A stretch of 64,000 nucleotides of DNA from Spirochaetaceae bacterium (GTDB lineage: Bacteria > Spirochaetota > Spirochaetia > SZUA-6 > Bin103): the NCBI GenBank assembly GCA_028821475.1, contig JAPPGB010000076.1:22810-86809 (forward strand), read 5' to 3'. The position numbers and the translations under genes are program-made. Positions 1 to 7,849 of the stretch are shown piece after piece; the stretch's first letter is position 1, and each line of letters opens with the position of its first letter. The notes under the pieces were generated by a model that was not told the DNA's origin, made no database searches, and saw only the letters and a list, made by a program, of their open reading frames with translations.

Positions 1-323
1 GCCGTCGGTGAGCCGTTGGCGGGCCGCCAGGGGCCGGTGAGGGCGCCCTCGATACGGGCCACACGCTCGCCGTGGGCCAGCGTCGCCGTCTCGATGCGTG
101 CCGCGCGGCCGTCGAGACTCTGCACGGCGGCCGCGACGTGCGCCATGCGCTCGGCCAAGCCGTCCACGCGGACGGTCAGCGTTCGCACGTCGGCGCCCAC
201 GTCGGCCACATCGGTGCGCAAGTGGTCCAGTTCGCGGCGCACGCTTGCCCCTTGCGAGCGGATCATCGGCACCAGCACGGCCAGGATGGCAGCCGCGGCA
301 CCAAGCGCGCCGAACAGGGGCAT
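1..323 (-). CDS. One-TM coiled-coil protein with ALTGPWRP tail (3' end off window)
   Basis: Read on the minus strand from an ATG at 323 to the window edge. The protein starts MPLFGALGAAAAILAVLVPM, a single hydrophobic segment, followed by about 70 residues of heptad-like charged helix (RRELDHLRTDVADVGADV) and the tail RIEGALTGPWRPANGSP. The same architecture recurs at 2634-2945, 3398-3670, 22017-22289, 24654-24962 and 27736-28008. The C-terminus lies beyond the window. No function is known to me; the shape suggests a small inner-membrane protein with a cytoplasmic coiled coil, as in holin-like or phage accessory proteins. The start overlaps an upstream TGA (TGATG). Confidence 0.6.
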   Translation of the reverse strand, partial: MPLFGALGAAAAILAVLVPMIRSQGASVRRELDHLRTDVADVGADVRTLTVRVDGLAERMAHVAAAVQSLDGRAARIETATLAHGERVARIEGALTGPWRPANGSPT

Positions 324-435
324 CAGTCGGTCATGGTGCGGCCGGGGTGCCGTGGATCAGTTCGAACCCCCGACTGATCAGCGCAGACCACACCAGAAAG
401 CCTCCGTGACAATGACGTACATGCGAGGCCGTTGC

Positions 436-681
436 TCAGGAAAAATCGGGAGGTTCGCGCATCGGGGCGCGCGGCGGGAGTTCCAGCTCGACACCGCCAA
501 GGGGTGCGAAACACTCGCGGGTGAATTCCGTCAGGTTCCGAAAATGGGGCTTGCCCTGACTCACGGCGTCACGCAAGATGATCCGTGCCTCCTCTTCCAT
601 CGAACGGTGGTGCTCGGCGGCGCGTACGCGCAGACGCGTTTTCACATGGTCATCGAGATTGCGGATGGTGATGCTCGCCAT
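436..681 (-). CDS. FitA-like ribbon-helix-helix antitoxin
   Basis: 81 residues beginning MASITIRNLDDHVKTRLRVR, the typical N-terminus of FitA/StbC-type plasmid-stability antitoxins: a ribbon strand (SITIRNLD) followed by two helices (VKTRLRVRAAEHHRSMEEEA). Such proteins bind their own promoter and neutralise a VapC/FitB PIN-domain nuclease. The ATG at 681 is chosen because GGAGG lies about 8 nt upstream; a longer reading from 813 would add 44 unlikely residues. No PIN toxin follows: downstream on the same strand is only about 110 nt before the coiled-coil gene at 323. It is therefore an orphan antitoxin or the remnant of a pair. Confidence 0.7.
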   Translation of the reverse strand: MASITIRNLDDHVKTRLRVRAAEHHRSMEEEARIILRDAVSQGKPHFRNLTEFTRECFAPLGGVELELPPRAPMREPPDFS

Positions 682-719
682 GGTGAGGTCCTCCGTTCCT
701 GCGATGCCTGTTCTATAGG

Positions 720-1059
720 ATGATTGCGGTGCAATCAAGTTTGCCGTGGGGTGCCCGGGGGGTGCCGGTATGCCAACACGAGTGGGCCGTCCCCTCGCCC
801 AATCGGAGCCCAAATCCTCGCCTAAGTTGTGGAGGACCGCCGCCAGCGCCCCTCAGGGCCGACGACTGGCCGACGGACGGCTCGCAGCAGGGGTGCGACG
901 GGGTGGAGGGTCAGACTGCGCCGGACGGCTGGCGAAGGACGAGTGGCCAGAAGTCTGTAGCAGGGCATTCGACGAAGGCCATGTCGCCGAGGGCCGGTGC
1001 TCGGCGCGTGGCGGTGCCTTCGGTGGTACGGTAACGGCGCTGAGTAGCTGAGCATCAAC
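720..1059. other. Gene-free stretch
   Basis: No reading frame here resembles a known protein. It lies between the antitoxin promoter side and an integrase relic and may contain sequence that once flanked that integrase. Confidence 0.4.
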
Positions 1060-1369
1060 ACCGGTCACCGCGTGACAACCGGCCGCGTTCGGCGCCGGGC
1101 GGCCACCGGCGATGCGTGCACGGATGCGCCGGGTCACCGTGCCGCCGCCGATTCGGGGTGGCCCGCGTCGGGCTGCGCCGTTCCACCCCCGTCCTGCTCG
1201 CACTCCGGCGCTCCAAGCGCAGCGTCAATATCTCACCCCGCCGCATCCCGGAGTACATGGCAACCCAGAAGATCGAGCGGATGCCCGGGTCCTTCACCAC
1301 CGCTTCGATGCCGTGCTGCCAGTAGGGCAGGGCTTCCGCCGGCGATGAGATCACCCGCCGCACGATCGA
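1060..1369 (-). pseudogene. Tyrosine integrase relic with internal deletion
   Basis: Minus-strand translation gives RRVISSPAEALPYWQHGIEA and VAMYSGMRRGEILTLR, which match the first catalytic-arginine region of the full integrases at 29106-30398 and 56441-57751. It then jumps directly to a C-terminal tail like theirs (PECEQDGGGTAQPDAGHPES). The segment holding the catalytic Lys, His-x-x-Arg and Tyr is missing, so it cannot be active. Confidence 0.75.
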
Positions 1370-1532
1370 GAGCTTCTTGCGATACAAAGACTTAGATGCC
1401 ACCAGCAACCAGCAACGCGCCCTTTCTGTTGTCTGGGGCAGCCCGAGTCCCTTGTCTTGTCGCTTGACTGTGCAGCAATAGGCAGCCTACGTTACCGTTC
1501 TCATCGGTATTCCAGTAGGTACCACCATTGCG

Positions 1533-1790
1533 ATGCAACTTGACTGGAATGCAATCGTGCCTGCCCTGATCGTAGCAGCGCCAAGCACTGCTGCTGCAAT
1601 AGCGGCTTGGCGAGCAGCACACGTTACGCATCGTATGGTGAAGAGCCAAGAACGGCGAGAGAAGGAAGAGAGAGAAAAGTCCATGATCAAAGAGATCGAG
1701 AGCATACTTGACGAAGATCCGTCCAAGGCAAAATCAAGTTTGGCAAGATTATCGCTCTCAAGATTCCACGAAGATCAACGCAATGACTAA
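1533..1790 (+). CDS. Small membrane protein, one TM plus charged helix
   Basis: 85 residues. The N-terminus (IVPALIVAAPSTAAAIAAW) is one hydrophobic segment; the rest is a strongly charged helix (SQERREKEEREKSM). The stop overlaps the start of the next gene by 8 nt (ATG at 1783), so the two are probably translated together. Small membrane proteins of this form are common in prophage and plasmid remnants, but no specific family is recognised. It is less GC-rich than its neighbours, which suggests foreign origin. Confidence 0.45.
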   Translation: MQLDWNAIVPALIVAAPSTAAAIAAWRAAHVTHRMVKSQERREKEEREKSMIKEIESILDEDPSKAKSSLARLSLSRFHEDQRND

Positions 1791-2109
1791 CACAGAAGAA
1801 GCACAGCTCTTGGGTAGGGTAGACGCCCTTGAGATTGCTCGCAAGGTCAACAAACTGTCAGATAGCGTACCTTGGTATGGCCGACGGCGCATCGGCGACG
1901 AAATCAGGAACATCATGGTCACTACGATGTCCATTCTCTCGGCTCATTACGCCGAGTTATTCAGCGAGCGCGAAGTTCGGGAAGCGTACTACCGTAGCTT
2001 CGAGAGGAACATGCATGAGGTAGGGTTAGTAAGAGAAGGATTTCGGTACGCGCCAGAGGGAACCGAATTCGTAAAAGCTGCCGAACAACGCGAAGCTGTG
2101 CCTCATTAG
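1783..2109 (+). CDS. Unknown helical protein coupled to small membrane gene
   Basis: 108 residues from the ATG at 1783 (MTNTEEAQLLGRVDALEIAR); an upstream in-frame start at 1708 would run through the preceding gene and is less likely. Predicted mostly helical and soluble, without signal peptide or membrane segment. The 8-nt overlap with the preceding gene indicates an operon. No family recognised. Base composition is unlike the GC-rich surroundings. The gene ends just before an XRE-regulator relic. Confidence 0.45.
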   Translation: MTNTEEAQLLGRVDALEIARKVNKLSDSVPWYGRRRIGDEIRNIMVTTMSILSAHYAELFSEREVREAYYRSFERNMHEVGLVREGFRYAPEGTEFVKAAEQREAVPH

Positions 2110-2152
2110 CCGTTCTTCGTTTCCTAACGGTCTCAACCCGTTGTTTCCAAGG

Positions 2153-2299
2153 TCCAGTCAGTCTCGGGTCGCGAAGATGGAGGCTTCGGACGCTACGGTG
2201 TCCATGGACTTCCTGGTGCGTTCGCTTCTCGTGCTCGGCGCGACGACTCAGGAAGTCGGACGGGTCATCGCAAGGAGTTCAGCGGTTCCGGCCGCTTGA
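2153..2299 (+). pseudogene. XRE regulator C-terminal relic
   Basis: Encodes SQSRVAKMEASDATVSMDF and ends in ARSSAVPAA, the last ~48 residues of the XRE-type regulators found complete at 4041-4373, 22652-22981 and 28371-28703. The N-terminal half and start are absent. Confidence 0.8.
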
Positions 2300-2334
2300 G
2301 GAGTAGCCGGAGTGCGGTGGCGCTCGCTACGCAT

Positions 2335-2482
2335 TACGTCCTAACGGAATACAGGGGCGCACAAAGGCACCCCTGGGGTGGTAATGATCGGACTCCGTGT
2401 TTCCCTATTTGGGTGGCAGTCCGACAGGTAGTGATTACGTTGACAGCATAAGCCTGATCGCACAGCCACGGCAACCCCTCCG
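2335..2482. repeat. Structured direct repeat, copy A
   Basis: About 145 bp, near-identical to 7579-7724 in the same orientation. Two hairpins can be drawn: AGGGGCGC/GCACCCCT (one imperfect pair in this copy) and CGGACT/AGTCCG. It could be a small RNA, an attachment site or an element end. The second copy abuts the truncated integrase, which favours a link to integration. Confidence 0.65.
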
Positions 2483-2633
2483 CGGCCACTTCGCGGCCCT
2501 GCGCCCGCTGACCACGCGCCTGTTGGGTGCCTTCGATTGCATTTCAGATTTCGCGTTGGCTGGTCCCGTCGATAGCCTGCAACGTTCGCCGGACGGCCCG
2601 CCTCCGGTCAAGAGCCGAAGTCGCGTCGCGGAT

Positions 2634-2945
2634 TCATGGTGCCGTCGCCGGGGGCGTAACGGGTGCCGGAGCCGGAGTGCCGTTCGCGGGGCGCCAAGGC
2701 ACGGCAAGCGCACCTTCCATGCGGGCTACACGCTCGGCCAGGGCATGCAGGCCGTCGGTCAGCCGGTCGGTGCGTGTGATCAGGTCACGGCGCACCTCGG
2801 CTATGTCGGCGCGCAACTCGGTGCGTGTCGCGGACAAATCGGAGGCCAGGGCGTCTATGCGGCGTCCAAGCGTCAACAGCATAGGCATCAGCACGCCGAG
2901 CAAGCCGACGGCGGCGCCCACGATGGCGACAGCTTCGGCGCTCAT
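2634..2945 (-). CDS. One-TM coiled-coil protein with PWRPANG tail
   Basis: 103 residues from ATG at 2945 (MSAEAVAIVGAAVGLLGVLM). One N-terminal membrane segment is followed by a long coiled coil (RTELRADIAEVRRDLITRTD) and the end RVARMEGALAVPWRPANG plus a Pro/Ala-rich tail. It starts with the same MSAEAVAIVGAAVG as the copies at 3398, 22017 and 27736, which supports this start over a longer reading from 3020. It is a member of the multicopy family described in the findings. Function unknown; the inner membrane is the likely location. Confidence 0.65.
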   Translation of the reverse strand: MSAEAVAIVGAAVGLLGVLMPMLLTLGRRIDALASDLSATRTELRADIAEVRRDLITRTDRLTDGLHALAERVARMEGALAVPWRPANGTPAPAPVTPPATAP

Positions 2946-3233
2946 GGTGTGCTCAACCATACCGGCGGCGGGCCGATGGCGTCCAGCGCCGTCGGGCCGG
3001 ACTTGGCCGGACCGGGGCACGTCTCACGAGCGGCGCGGAAGTCCGCTCTGTAGGCTTGGGCGGTAGGTCAACGCAGGGGCGTCTCCACGTCTACGGCCAG
3101 CCTGCCTTGTCTCGCCAGTTCAGCTACCGCTTACAAGCCGCTCACGGCGCGCCGTTGACTGCTCTGCTGGGGCTTGGTACCGTCTGACTATGTTGGGCGC
3201 GCGCAGGATATCGCCGCGCTGGGAGGATGTACG

Positions 3234-3401
3234 ATGCACACTACCTTACCGAAGCGACCGCGCGATCCCGCACAACTCGCCAAGCTGATGGTCGACATGG
3301 CCGGCGGCGACGTTCCCAACGACAAGGACCAGGCGCTCCGGGCGCTGGCCGAGCGCGACCGGCGTAAGGCCGCGGCGACGCGCCAAGCCAAGAGATCGTG
3401 A
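3234..3401 (+). CDS. Small basic protein of the coiled-coil cassette
   Basis: 55 residues from ATG at 3234, preceded by GGGAGGA. The sequence (KRPRDPAQLAKLMVDMAGGD, then DRRKAAATRQAKRS) is helical with a basic C-terminus. Its stop overlaps the GTG start of the coiled-coil membrane gene at 3398, so the two form a coupled cassette. N-terminally shortened forms recur in the same position at 21916-22020 and 27635-27739. The KRPRDPxxLAKxxVDxA opening resembles small proteins common in proteobacterial genomes; I know of no established function. Confidence 0.55.
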   Translation: MHTTLPKRPRDPAQLAKLMVDMAGGDVPNDKDQALRALAERDRRKAAATRQAKRS

Positions 3402-3670
3402 GTGCCGAAGCTGTCGCCATCGTGGGCGCCGCTGTCGGCATGCTGGCCGTACTGGTCCCGCTCTTGCTGACGCTGGCCGCCGGCATCCGGCGCGACCTTG
3501 ACCAGGTACGCGCCGACGTGGCCGAAGTGCGCCGCGACCTGCAAGCCCTCACCGCCCGCGTTGACTCGCTGGCCGAGCGCGTTGCCCGCATCGAGGGCGC
3601 GTTGACCGGCCCGTGGCGCCCGGCGAACGGCACGCCGGCGAGCACCCAGGGGGCGTCGTCGGCCGGCTGA
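3398..3670 (+). CDS. One-TM coiled-coil protein with ALTGPWRP tail
   Basis: 90 residues from GTG at 3398. MSAEAVAIVGAAVGMLAVLV leads into a membrane helix, then a coiled coil (RADVAEVRRDLQALTARVDS) and the tail RIEGALTGPWRPANGTP. Nearly identical to 22017-22289 and 27736-28008. It overlaps the preceding small basic gene by 4 nt. The repeated, conserved presence beside integrases and antitoxin-type regulators suggests a mobile accessory role, but no function can be assigned. Confidence 0.65.
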   Translation: MSAEAVAIVGAAVGMLAVLVPLLLTLAAGIRRDLDQVRADVAEVRRDLQALTARVDSLAERVARIEGALTGPWRPANGTPASTQGASSAG

Positions 3671-3769
3671 CGCTCGCAGACTTGTGCGCGCCCGGAACCT
3701 GCCGCAACGTGGGTGTGAGCCTCAACTGCCTGCCGATTCGAGAAGCGCTGCCTCATCCAAGCGAGACTG

Positions 3770-3980
3770 ATCGTGTCTGTCGCAATCCGAACGTCGACGC
3801 TCACGGTGTAGCCGCACTCGGTGCACACACACTTGATCATCCGGGAGCCGGAGCCTGTGCCGCGCGACTTGCCGCCGCGCATGTCGATGCCGCCGGAGCA
3901 CGGTCGTGGTCCCTTGCTCGGCTTGCCGGTGATCGTCGGCAGCGGCTTGCCGTCGGTCGGCTCCGGGGTCCGGCTGCCGA
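3770..3980 (-). pseudogene. SprT-like protein C-terminal zinc-ribbon relic
   Basis: Minus-strand translation reads TDGKPLPTITGKPSKGPRPC, GGKSRGTGSGSRMIKCVCTE and CGYTVSVD, matching the C-terminal region of SprT-like phage/bacterial proteins, where a CxxCGY pair begins a zinc ribbon. The second cysteine pair and the N-terminal HExxH domain are missing. At the corresponding place in the two later cassettes (22.4 and 28.1 kb) a Phd-like remnant is found instead, so different genes have been exchanged between shared flanks. Confidence 0.5.
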
Positions 3981-4040
3981 GCCGACATCACCGCCTGTCG
4001 AGAGCGCCTGGGCAGCGCTGCGGTGAGTGAGGTGAGGCTG

Positions 4041-4373
4041 ATGAATAGAGCCAAGACCGCGAAGCTGGAGAGAGCCGGGTGGACGCTGGGGACTGCCAAG
4101 GAGTTCCTGGGTCTCACTGAGGAAGAGGCGGCTCTGATAGAAATCAAACTGGCGCTCGCCAGGGGCATCAAGGAGCGGCGGCTCTCTTTGCGGCTCACAC
4201 AGGAAGACCTGGCGAAGCAATTGAGATCCAGTCAGTCTCGGGTCGCGAAGATGGAGGCTTCCGACGCTACGGTGTCCATGGATTTCCTGGTGCGTTCGCT
4301 GCTCGTGCTCGGTGCGACGACTCAGGAAGTCGGACGGGTCATCGCAAGAAGTTCGGCGGCTCCGGCCGCTTGA
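4041..4373 (+). CDS. XRE-family HTH regulator (antitoxin-type)
   Basis: 110 residues from ATG at 4041, preceded by GAGGTGAGG; a GTG at 4023 is an alternative. Residues 1-45 (KLERAGWTLGTAKEFLGLTE) form an N-terminal extension common to HigA-like antitoxins. The HTH is LTQEDLAKQLRSSQSRVAKM, followed by a helix. Such proteins usually repress their own operon and neutralise a RelE/HigB toxin. No toxin is adjacent here, and the flanking genes are relics. Nearly identical copies lie at 22652 and 28371, with a fragment at 2153. Confidence 0.75.
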   Translation: MNRAKTAKLERAGWTLGTAKEFLGLTEEEAALIEIKLALARGIKERRLSLRLTQEDLAKQLRSSQSRVAKMEASDATVSMDFLVRSLLVLGATTQEVGRVIARSSAAPAA

Positions 4374-4499
4374 GGACGCGCCGGAGTGCGGTGGCGCTCG
4401 CTGCGCGTGCGCACCGGCTACTCCGCGGCGGCGACGATCCGGTTGCCGAACAAGCCGCGGTCGCCAGCCCCGGGCTCGTGCTCCGCTCCATGGCTGCTC

Positions 4500-6782
4500 C
4501 TACGCGCCCGGCGAGCTTCCGTGGTCCGCGAGCCAACGGGTCAGCCGGTCCGAGAGCTTGCCCGCCACGTCACCGGCGTTCCTGGAAGTTGCCTTCAGCC
4601 CCCGCACCGGAACCGCCCCCGAGGCGGCGATCATGGCTTCCAAGGACCTGGCGCAGACCAGTTCGCGATGCAGAGCCTCGGGCATGTTTCGATGGTGTGC
4701 GGCGCGCGCGAAAACGGGGTGGTCAGCTTCCTCCGCGGGGCCCGGGCATGACCGGAAGCAGCCGCTCTTCGGAATGGGCTCGCGAAGCAGAGCTTCGGCG
4801 TCGATTATTCCGGCGCCGAATCCGTCAGGCAGGTTGTGGCGCTTGGAGGCGGTTTTCTTGACAAGGCATCGGAACAGTTCCGGTATCTCCGCAGGCTCGC
4901 GGCGGGCGAGCTCTTCGCGGTGATACGACAGCCACATGGCGGCGATGCCGGCCGTGAGTGCGACGGCACACGAGGTGCCGTACCCGCGGCATACCGTCGG
5001 CATCTCATCCTTCACCGTGGCGCGCCAGACCGACTCGGCCGGCGCCGTGACGTCCACCTGGGGGCCGCGGCACGATCCGCGCCACCGGCAGCGGTTGATG
5101 TCAGAGCCGGCTACGGCAATGGTTTCGTCGTAACGCGCGGGTGGAACGACAAAACCGACTTCGTTTCCCGCGGCAGCGCAGACGATAGTGCCGTGCGCGT
5201 TGGCTTCTTGTATTGCCTCCCGCAGACTCCGGTATGGAACACCGCCGAGGCTCATCGAAATCACCTCGCAGCCAGACTTGACGGCGTACCTCACCGCGTC
5301 TCGCAGTCGCCTCATGCCCGACCAGAACAGGACTGGGGCCGGGCGCGGGTGCCCCGGTTTCGTGACGCGAAGCGGTAGTATTTCAGCGCAACATGCCGGA
5401 CCGCTGACTCCGTGTTGCGGGTCGCTGCGTCCGCTCATGATGACGCTGGCCGTGGCGAGACCGTGGAGGCCGTCAGTGACAGCATCGCAGGTACGCGTCT
5501 CGTCGTCTCTCTCGACCCAGTCCCGGTCGATGTCGATGCGCACTCTGCCCATGTCCATCTCGCCGTGCTCGACAAAGCCGCTGTCGGGGTGTCCGATGAG
5601 GACTCCCGCTCCAGGCCTCTTGTTGGCGGACTCGATCAGTTTCCACGCTTCCGGCACGTTGCATTGCTCGATCGCCCAGGTGTGAGATTCCGTGCCGCGC
5701 TTGTGCTGCTTGTCTCGCCGCAGCCCGCGTATACCGCCATCGGGTGCATCGGACTCACCGGGAATCGGGAACCTGAAGGAGGGCTCCGCATAGACGACAC
5801 CGCGTTGGCCGCCGAGCACGTGTGCGTGGTCCCAAGCTTCCGCGAAGCTCACCGGCAGGGCATCGGCAGAGATCGCATCGAATGTATATTGGTCTCCCGG
5901 ACAGGGAGTTACATGCCACTCTGATCCGAGGTGATCGGCAACGAGGCATTCGGCTTCCGGCAACGGCGATGGCGCGCCGCCGGCATCGCCGCGAGTGGGA
6001 CGCAGCTTGAACGTGATCGATTCGCAGCTCACCCAGCACGGGTCATTGAGCGCATCTCCCCCATCTCCGCGCCGGTCCGTGCGCGTGACGTTGAGGAACT
6101 TCGCCTTCGCCGCCAAGCGGCAGGCCGCCCTGCGGTCGCCGCGGCAGTGATACGTGTGGGGGTCGCCGTCGTTCGGATCGACGAAGCCGACGTACCCGCC
6201 GGGGCGCACGCCGAACGACCGAACGCCGCGGCCGAGGAAGTCGTTGTGATTGAGATGTTCCTCGTTCTCGGTGAAGTACAGGGGCAACAGGAAATTCGAG
6301 ACGGCAACGCCATCGATGGTATAGGTGTCTGCCTGCACGGCATCGCACAATTCGTACCAATGGTAGACGACGCGCCCACCCTCCGCGGGGTCGGGATGGG
6401 GGCCTTGCACCAAGCGGTTGATTTCCGGGTCCATCGCCAACTCAAGGGCCTCATGGGAGAGGGTTACGCTCCAGTCCTCGTTCAGCAGATCCGACAGAGC
6501 GGGAAAGACGACGCCGTAGGGTACTCCGCGAGCGGTCAGCCCGTGGTAGCCGAGCGCCCTTGCGGTCTTGTCGCCGTCCCAGAGATAGATCACGGCATCG
6601 CCGCGCATGTTGAGCGGTCGTCTTGGATCGGGGCTCTCGCCGGTCCATCCCTCAAGTCGCAGGTGCACATCCGCATGCCAGTAGCGCCTGAAGTCGTCCT
6701 GCAACTGGCGGTTGACCGCTCGAATCTTGTCCTGGACTTCCTGACGACACAGCATCGTTGCGTTGATGACGGAAATTGTCAC
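4500..6782 (-). CDS. Subtilisin-like (S8) serine protease with N-terminal zincin-like domain
   Basis: About 760 residues. The GTG at 6782 is preferred because GGAGGAG lies about 6 nt upstream; an ATG at 6797 is the alternative, and residues here are numbered from it. The S8 domain occupies roughly 375-650 with the full triad and oxyanion residue: Asp405 (GHPDSG), His445 (DGLHGLATAS), Asn545 (AAAGNEVGF), Ser609 (YGTSCAVALTAG). The N-terminal ~230 residues hold SHEALELAMDP (His115-Glu116, Glu119, Asp123) and WYELCDAVQADTYTIDGVAV, recalling an HExxE-type zincin-like domain. There is no clear signal peptide, so cytoplasmic action or leaderless export is likely. The gene stands alone; a divergent regulatory region with two 12-bp palindromes lies upstream. 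The dual protease-like arrangement is unusual. Confidence 0.85.
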   Translation of the reverse strand: MTISVINATMLCRQEVQDKIRAVNRQLQDDFRRYWHADVHLRLEGWTGESPDPRRPLNMRGDAVIYLWDGDKTARALGYHGLTARGVPYGVVFPALSDLLNEDWSVTLSHEALELAMDPEINRLVQGPHPDPAEGGRVVYHWYELCDAVQADTYTIDGVAVSNFLLPLYFTENEEHLNHNDFLGRGVRSFGVRPGGYVGFVDPNDGDPHTYHCRGDRRAACRLAAKAKFLNVTRTDRRGDGGDALNDPCWVSCESITFKLRPTRGDAGGAPSPLPEAECLVADHLGSEWHVTPCPGDQYTFDAISADALPVSFAEAWDHAHVLGGQRGVVYAEPSFRFPIPGESDAPDGGIRGLRRDKQHKRGTESHTWAIEQCNVPEAWKLIESANKRPGAGVLIGHPDSGFVEHGEMDMGRVRIDIDRDWVERDDETRTCDAVTDGLHGLATASVIMSGRSDPQHGVSGPACCAEILPLRVTKPGHPRPAPVLFWSGMRRLRDAVRYAVKSGCEVISMSLGGVPYRSLREAIQEANAHGTIVCAAAGNEVGFVVPPARYDETIAVAGSDINRCRWRGSCRGPQVDVTAPAESVWRATVKDEMPTVCRGYGTSCAVALTAGIAAMWLSYHREELARREPAEIPELFRCLVKKTASKRHNLPDGFGAGIIDAEALLREPIPKSGCFRSCPGPAEEADHPVFARAAHHRNMPEALHRELVCARSLEAMIAASGAVPVRGLKATSRNAGDVAGKLSDRLTRWLADHGSSPGA

Positions 6783-6868
6783 CGGCCACTCCTCCATGCG
6801 CTCTCTGCTGCGACTCGTTGCTCGCCGGGTTCCACTACAGTACGTCAGTATAGATCAGAACACATTGT

Positions 6869-6908
6869 ACGTCGCGACGTCATGACAGCCGCACGAACCG
6901 TGCACGGT
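6869..6908. promoter_or_regulatory. Two perfect 12-bp palindromes upstream of protease gene
   Basis: ACGTCGCGACGT at 6869-6880 and ACCGTGCACGGT at 6897-6908 are each self-complementary. They lie about 90-120 bp upstream of the protease start and are plausible dimeric regulator sites. The second is nearly repeated beside the IS21 end (63561-63572). Confidence 0.4.
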
Positions 6909-7128
6909 GAGGGAGGTTCTTGGAGCCTGGATGTCCGGTCACATCTCCCGGTCGCAGGCCGCCGCGCCACTCGGCACCGACGCATGGTCGCTGTAGGCAG
7001 GGGAGCGCGCCGGTGGCGAATTCCGTTGCGACCATCTCGGTGGCTGCCGGCAAGCAGGAACGCCCGGCCACCCGGAGTGGCGCTGGGGATCAGAACGGCG
7101 AGCTTGCAGCACTGGGCGCCTTGACGGA

Positions 7129-7422
7129 CCTCTGGAAGAGGCCATTGCCGCACGTATCCACGACCGCAAAGACACTCCGAATCCTTCTCCGAGCGGCGAG
7201 GCCGATGTCCTACTGCCGACCCTTACCGCTGTCAAAGTGATGCTGTACCAGGGAATGCGCGATCAGAACATCGGTAAGGCCGAGATGGCCAGGCGTTTGG
7301 GCTGGCATCTGCCGCAAGTGGATCGCGTGTTGAACGTCAATCACCGTTCACGGCTCGATCAGATGGATGCCGCGTTACGTGCAATCGGTCGACGCCTCGA
7401 AGTCACGTCAGTGGCTGCGTAA
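7129..7422 (+). pseudogene. HicB-type antitoxin, N-terminus lost
   Basis: An open frame from about 7129 encodes LEEAIAARIHDRKDTPNPSP, then KVMLYQGMRDQNIGKAEMAR and LGWHLPQVDRVLNVNHRSRL, closely following the C-terminal two thirds of HicB antitoxins: end of the partial RNase-H-like fold, linker, then HTH. The first ~35 residues of the fold are unrecognisable and no HicA toxin is next to it. Translation could start at the GTG at 7237 and yield only the HTH part (61 residues), which could still bind DNA. Confidence 0.65.
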
Positions 7423-7578
7423 CCAGGGCCTTCACGTTGGAGTTCTGTTGGGTTCTATCGCCGGAAGTTCTCGCGCATGCCGGGAATGTCAATGCTTCCC
7501 CAACAACGCTGGGTCAGTTGTGACCCAGCGGGTGGGAACGCCCCATGTGGCGCTGTTGCGAGTCAGCAGTCAAACGGT

Positions 7579-7724
7579 ACGTCCTAACGGAATACAGGGG
7601 CGCACGAAGGCGCCCCTGGGGTGGTAATGATCGGACTCCGTGTTTCCCTATTTGGGTGGCAGTCCGACGGGTAGTGATTACGTTGACAGCATGAGCCTGA
7701 TCGCACAGCCACGGCAACCCCTTC
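7579..7724. repeat. Structured direct repeat, copy B
   Basis: Same orientation as 2335-2482 with only a few differences. In this copy the first hairpin is perfect (AGGGGCGC, 6-nt loop, GCGCCCCT); the second is CGGACT/AGTCCG. It sits at the broken 3' end of the truncated integrase. Confidence 0.65.
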
Positions 7725-7849
7725 GCGCCGCTTTGCGTCGTTGCACGCCCGCCGGCCGAGGTTGGTTGCAGGATAGCTGCCGTGTAGCGTGGGAGATGGT
7801 AGTTCCGTTCCGAGTGCGCCCCTGGTGCGGAAGGGAGGAGTGGTGCCGC

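Noticed and set aside
5931..7124. Plus-strand frame of 397 codons
   Set aside because: Largely antisense to the subtilase and without recognisable domains.
2335..7724. Direct repeats as integron attC sites
   Set aside because: No convincing RYYYAAC/GTTRRRY pair and no array of cassettes or IntI.
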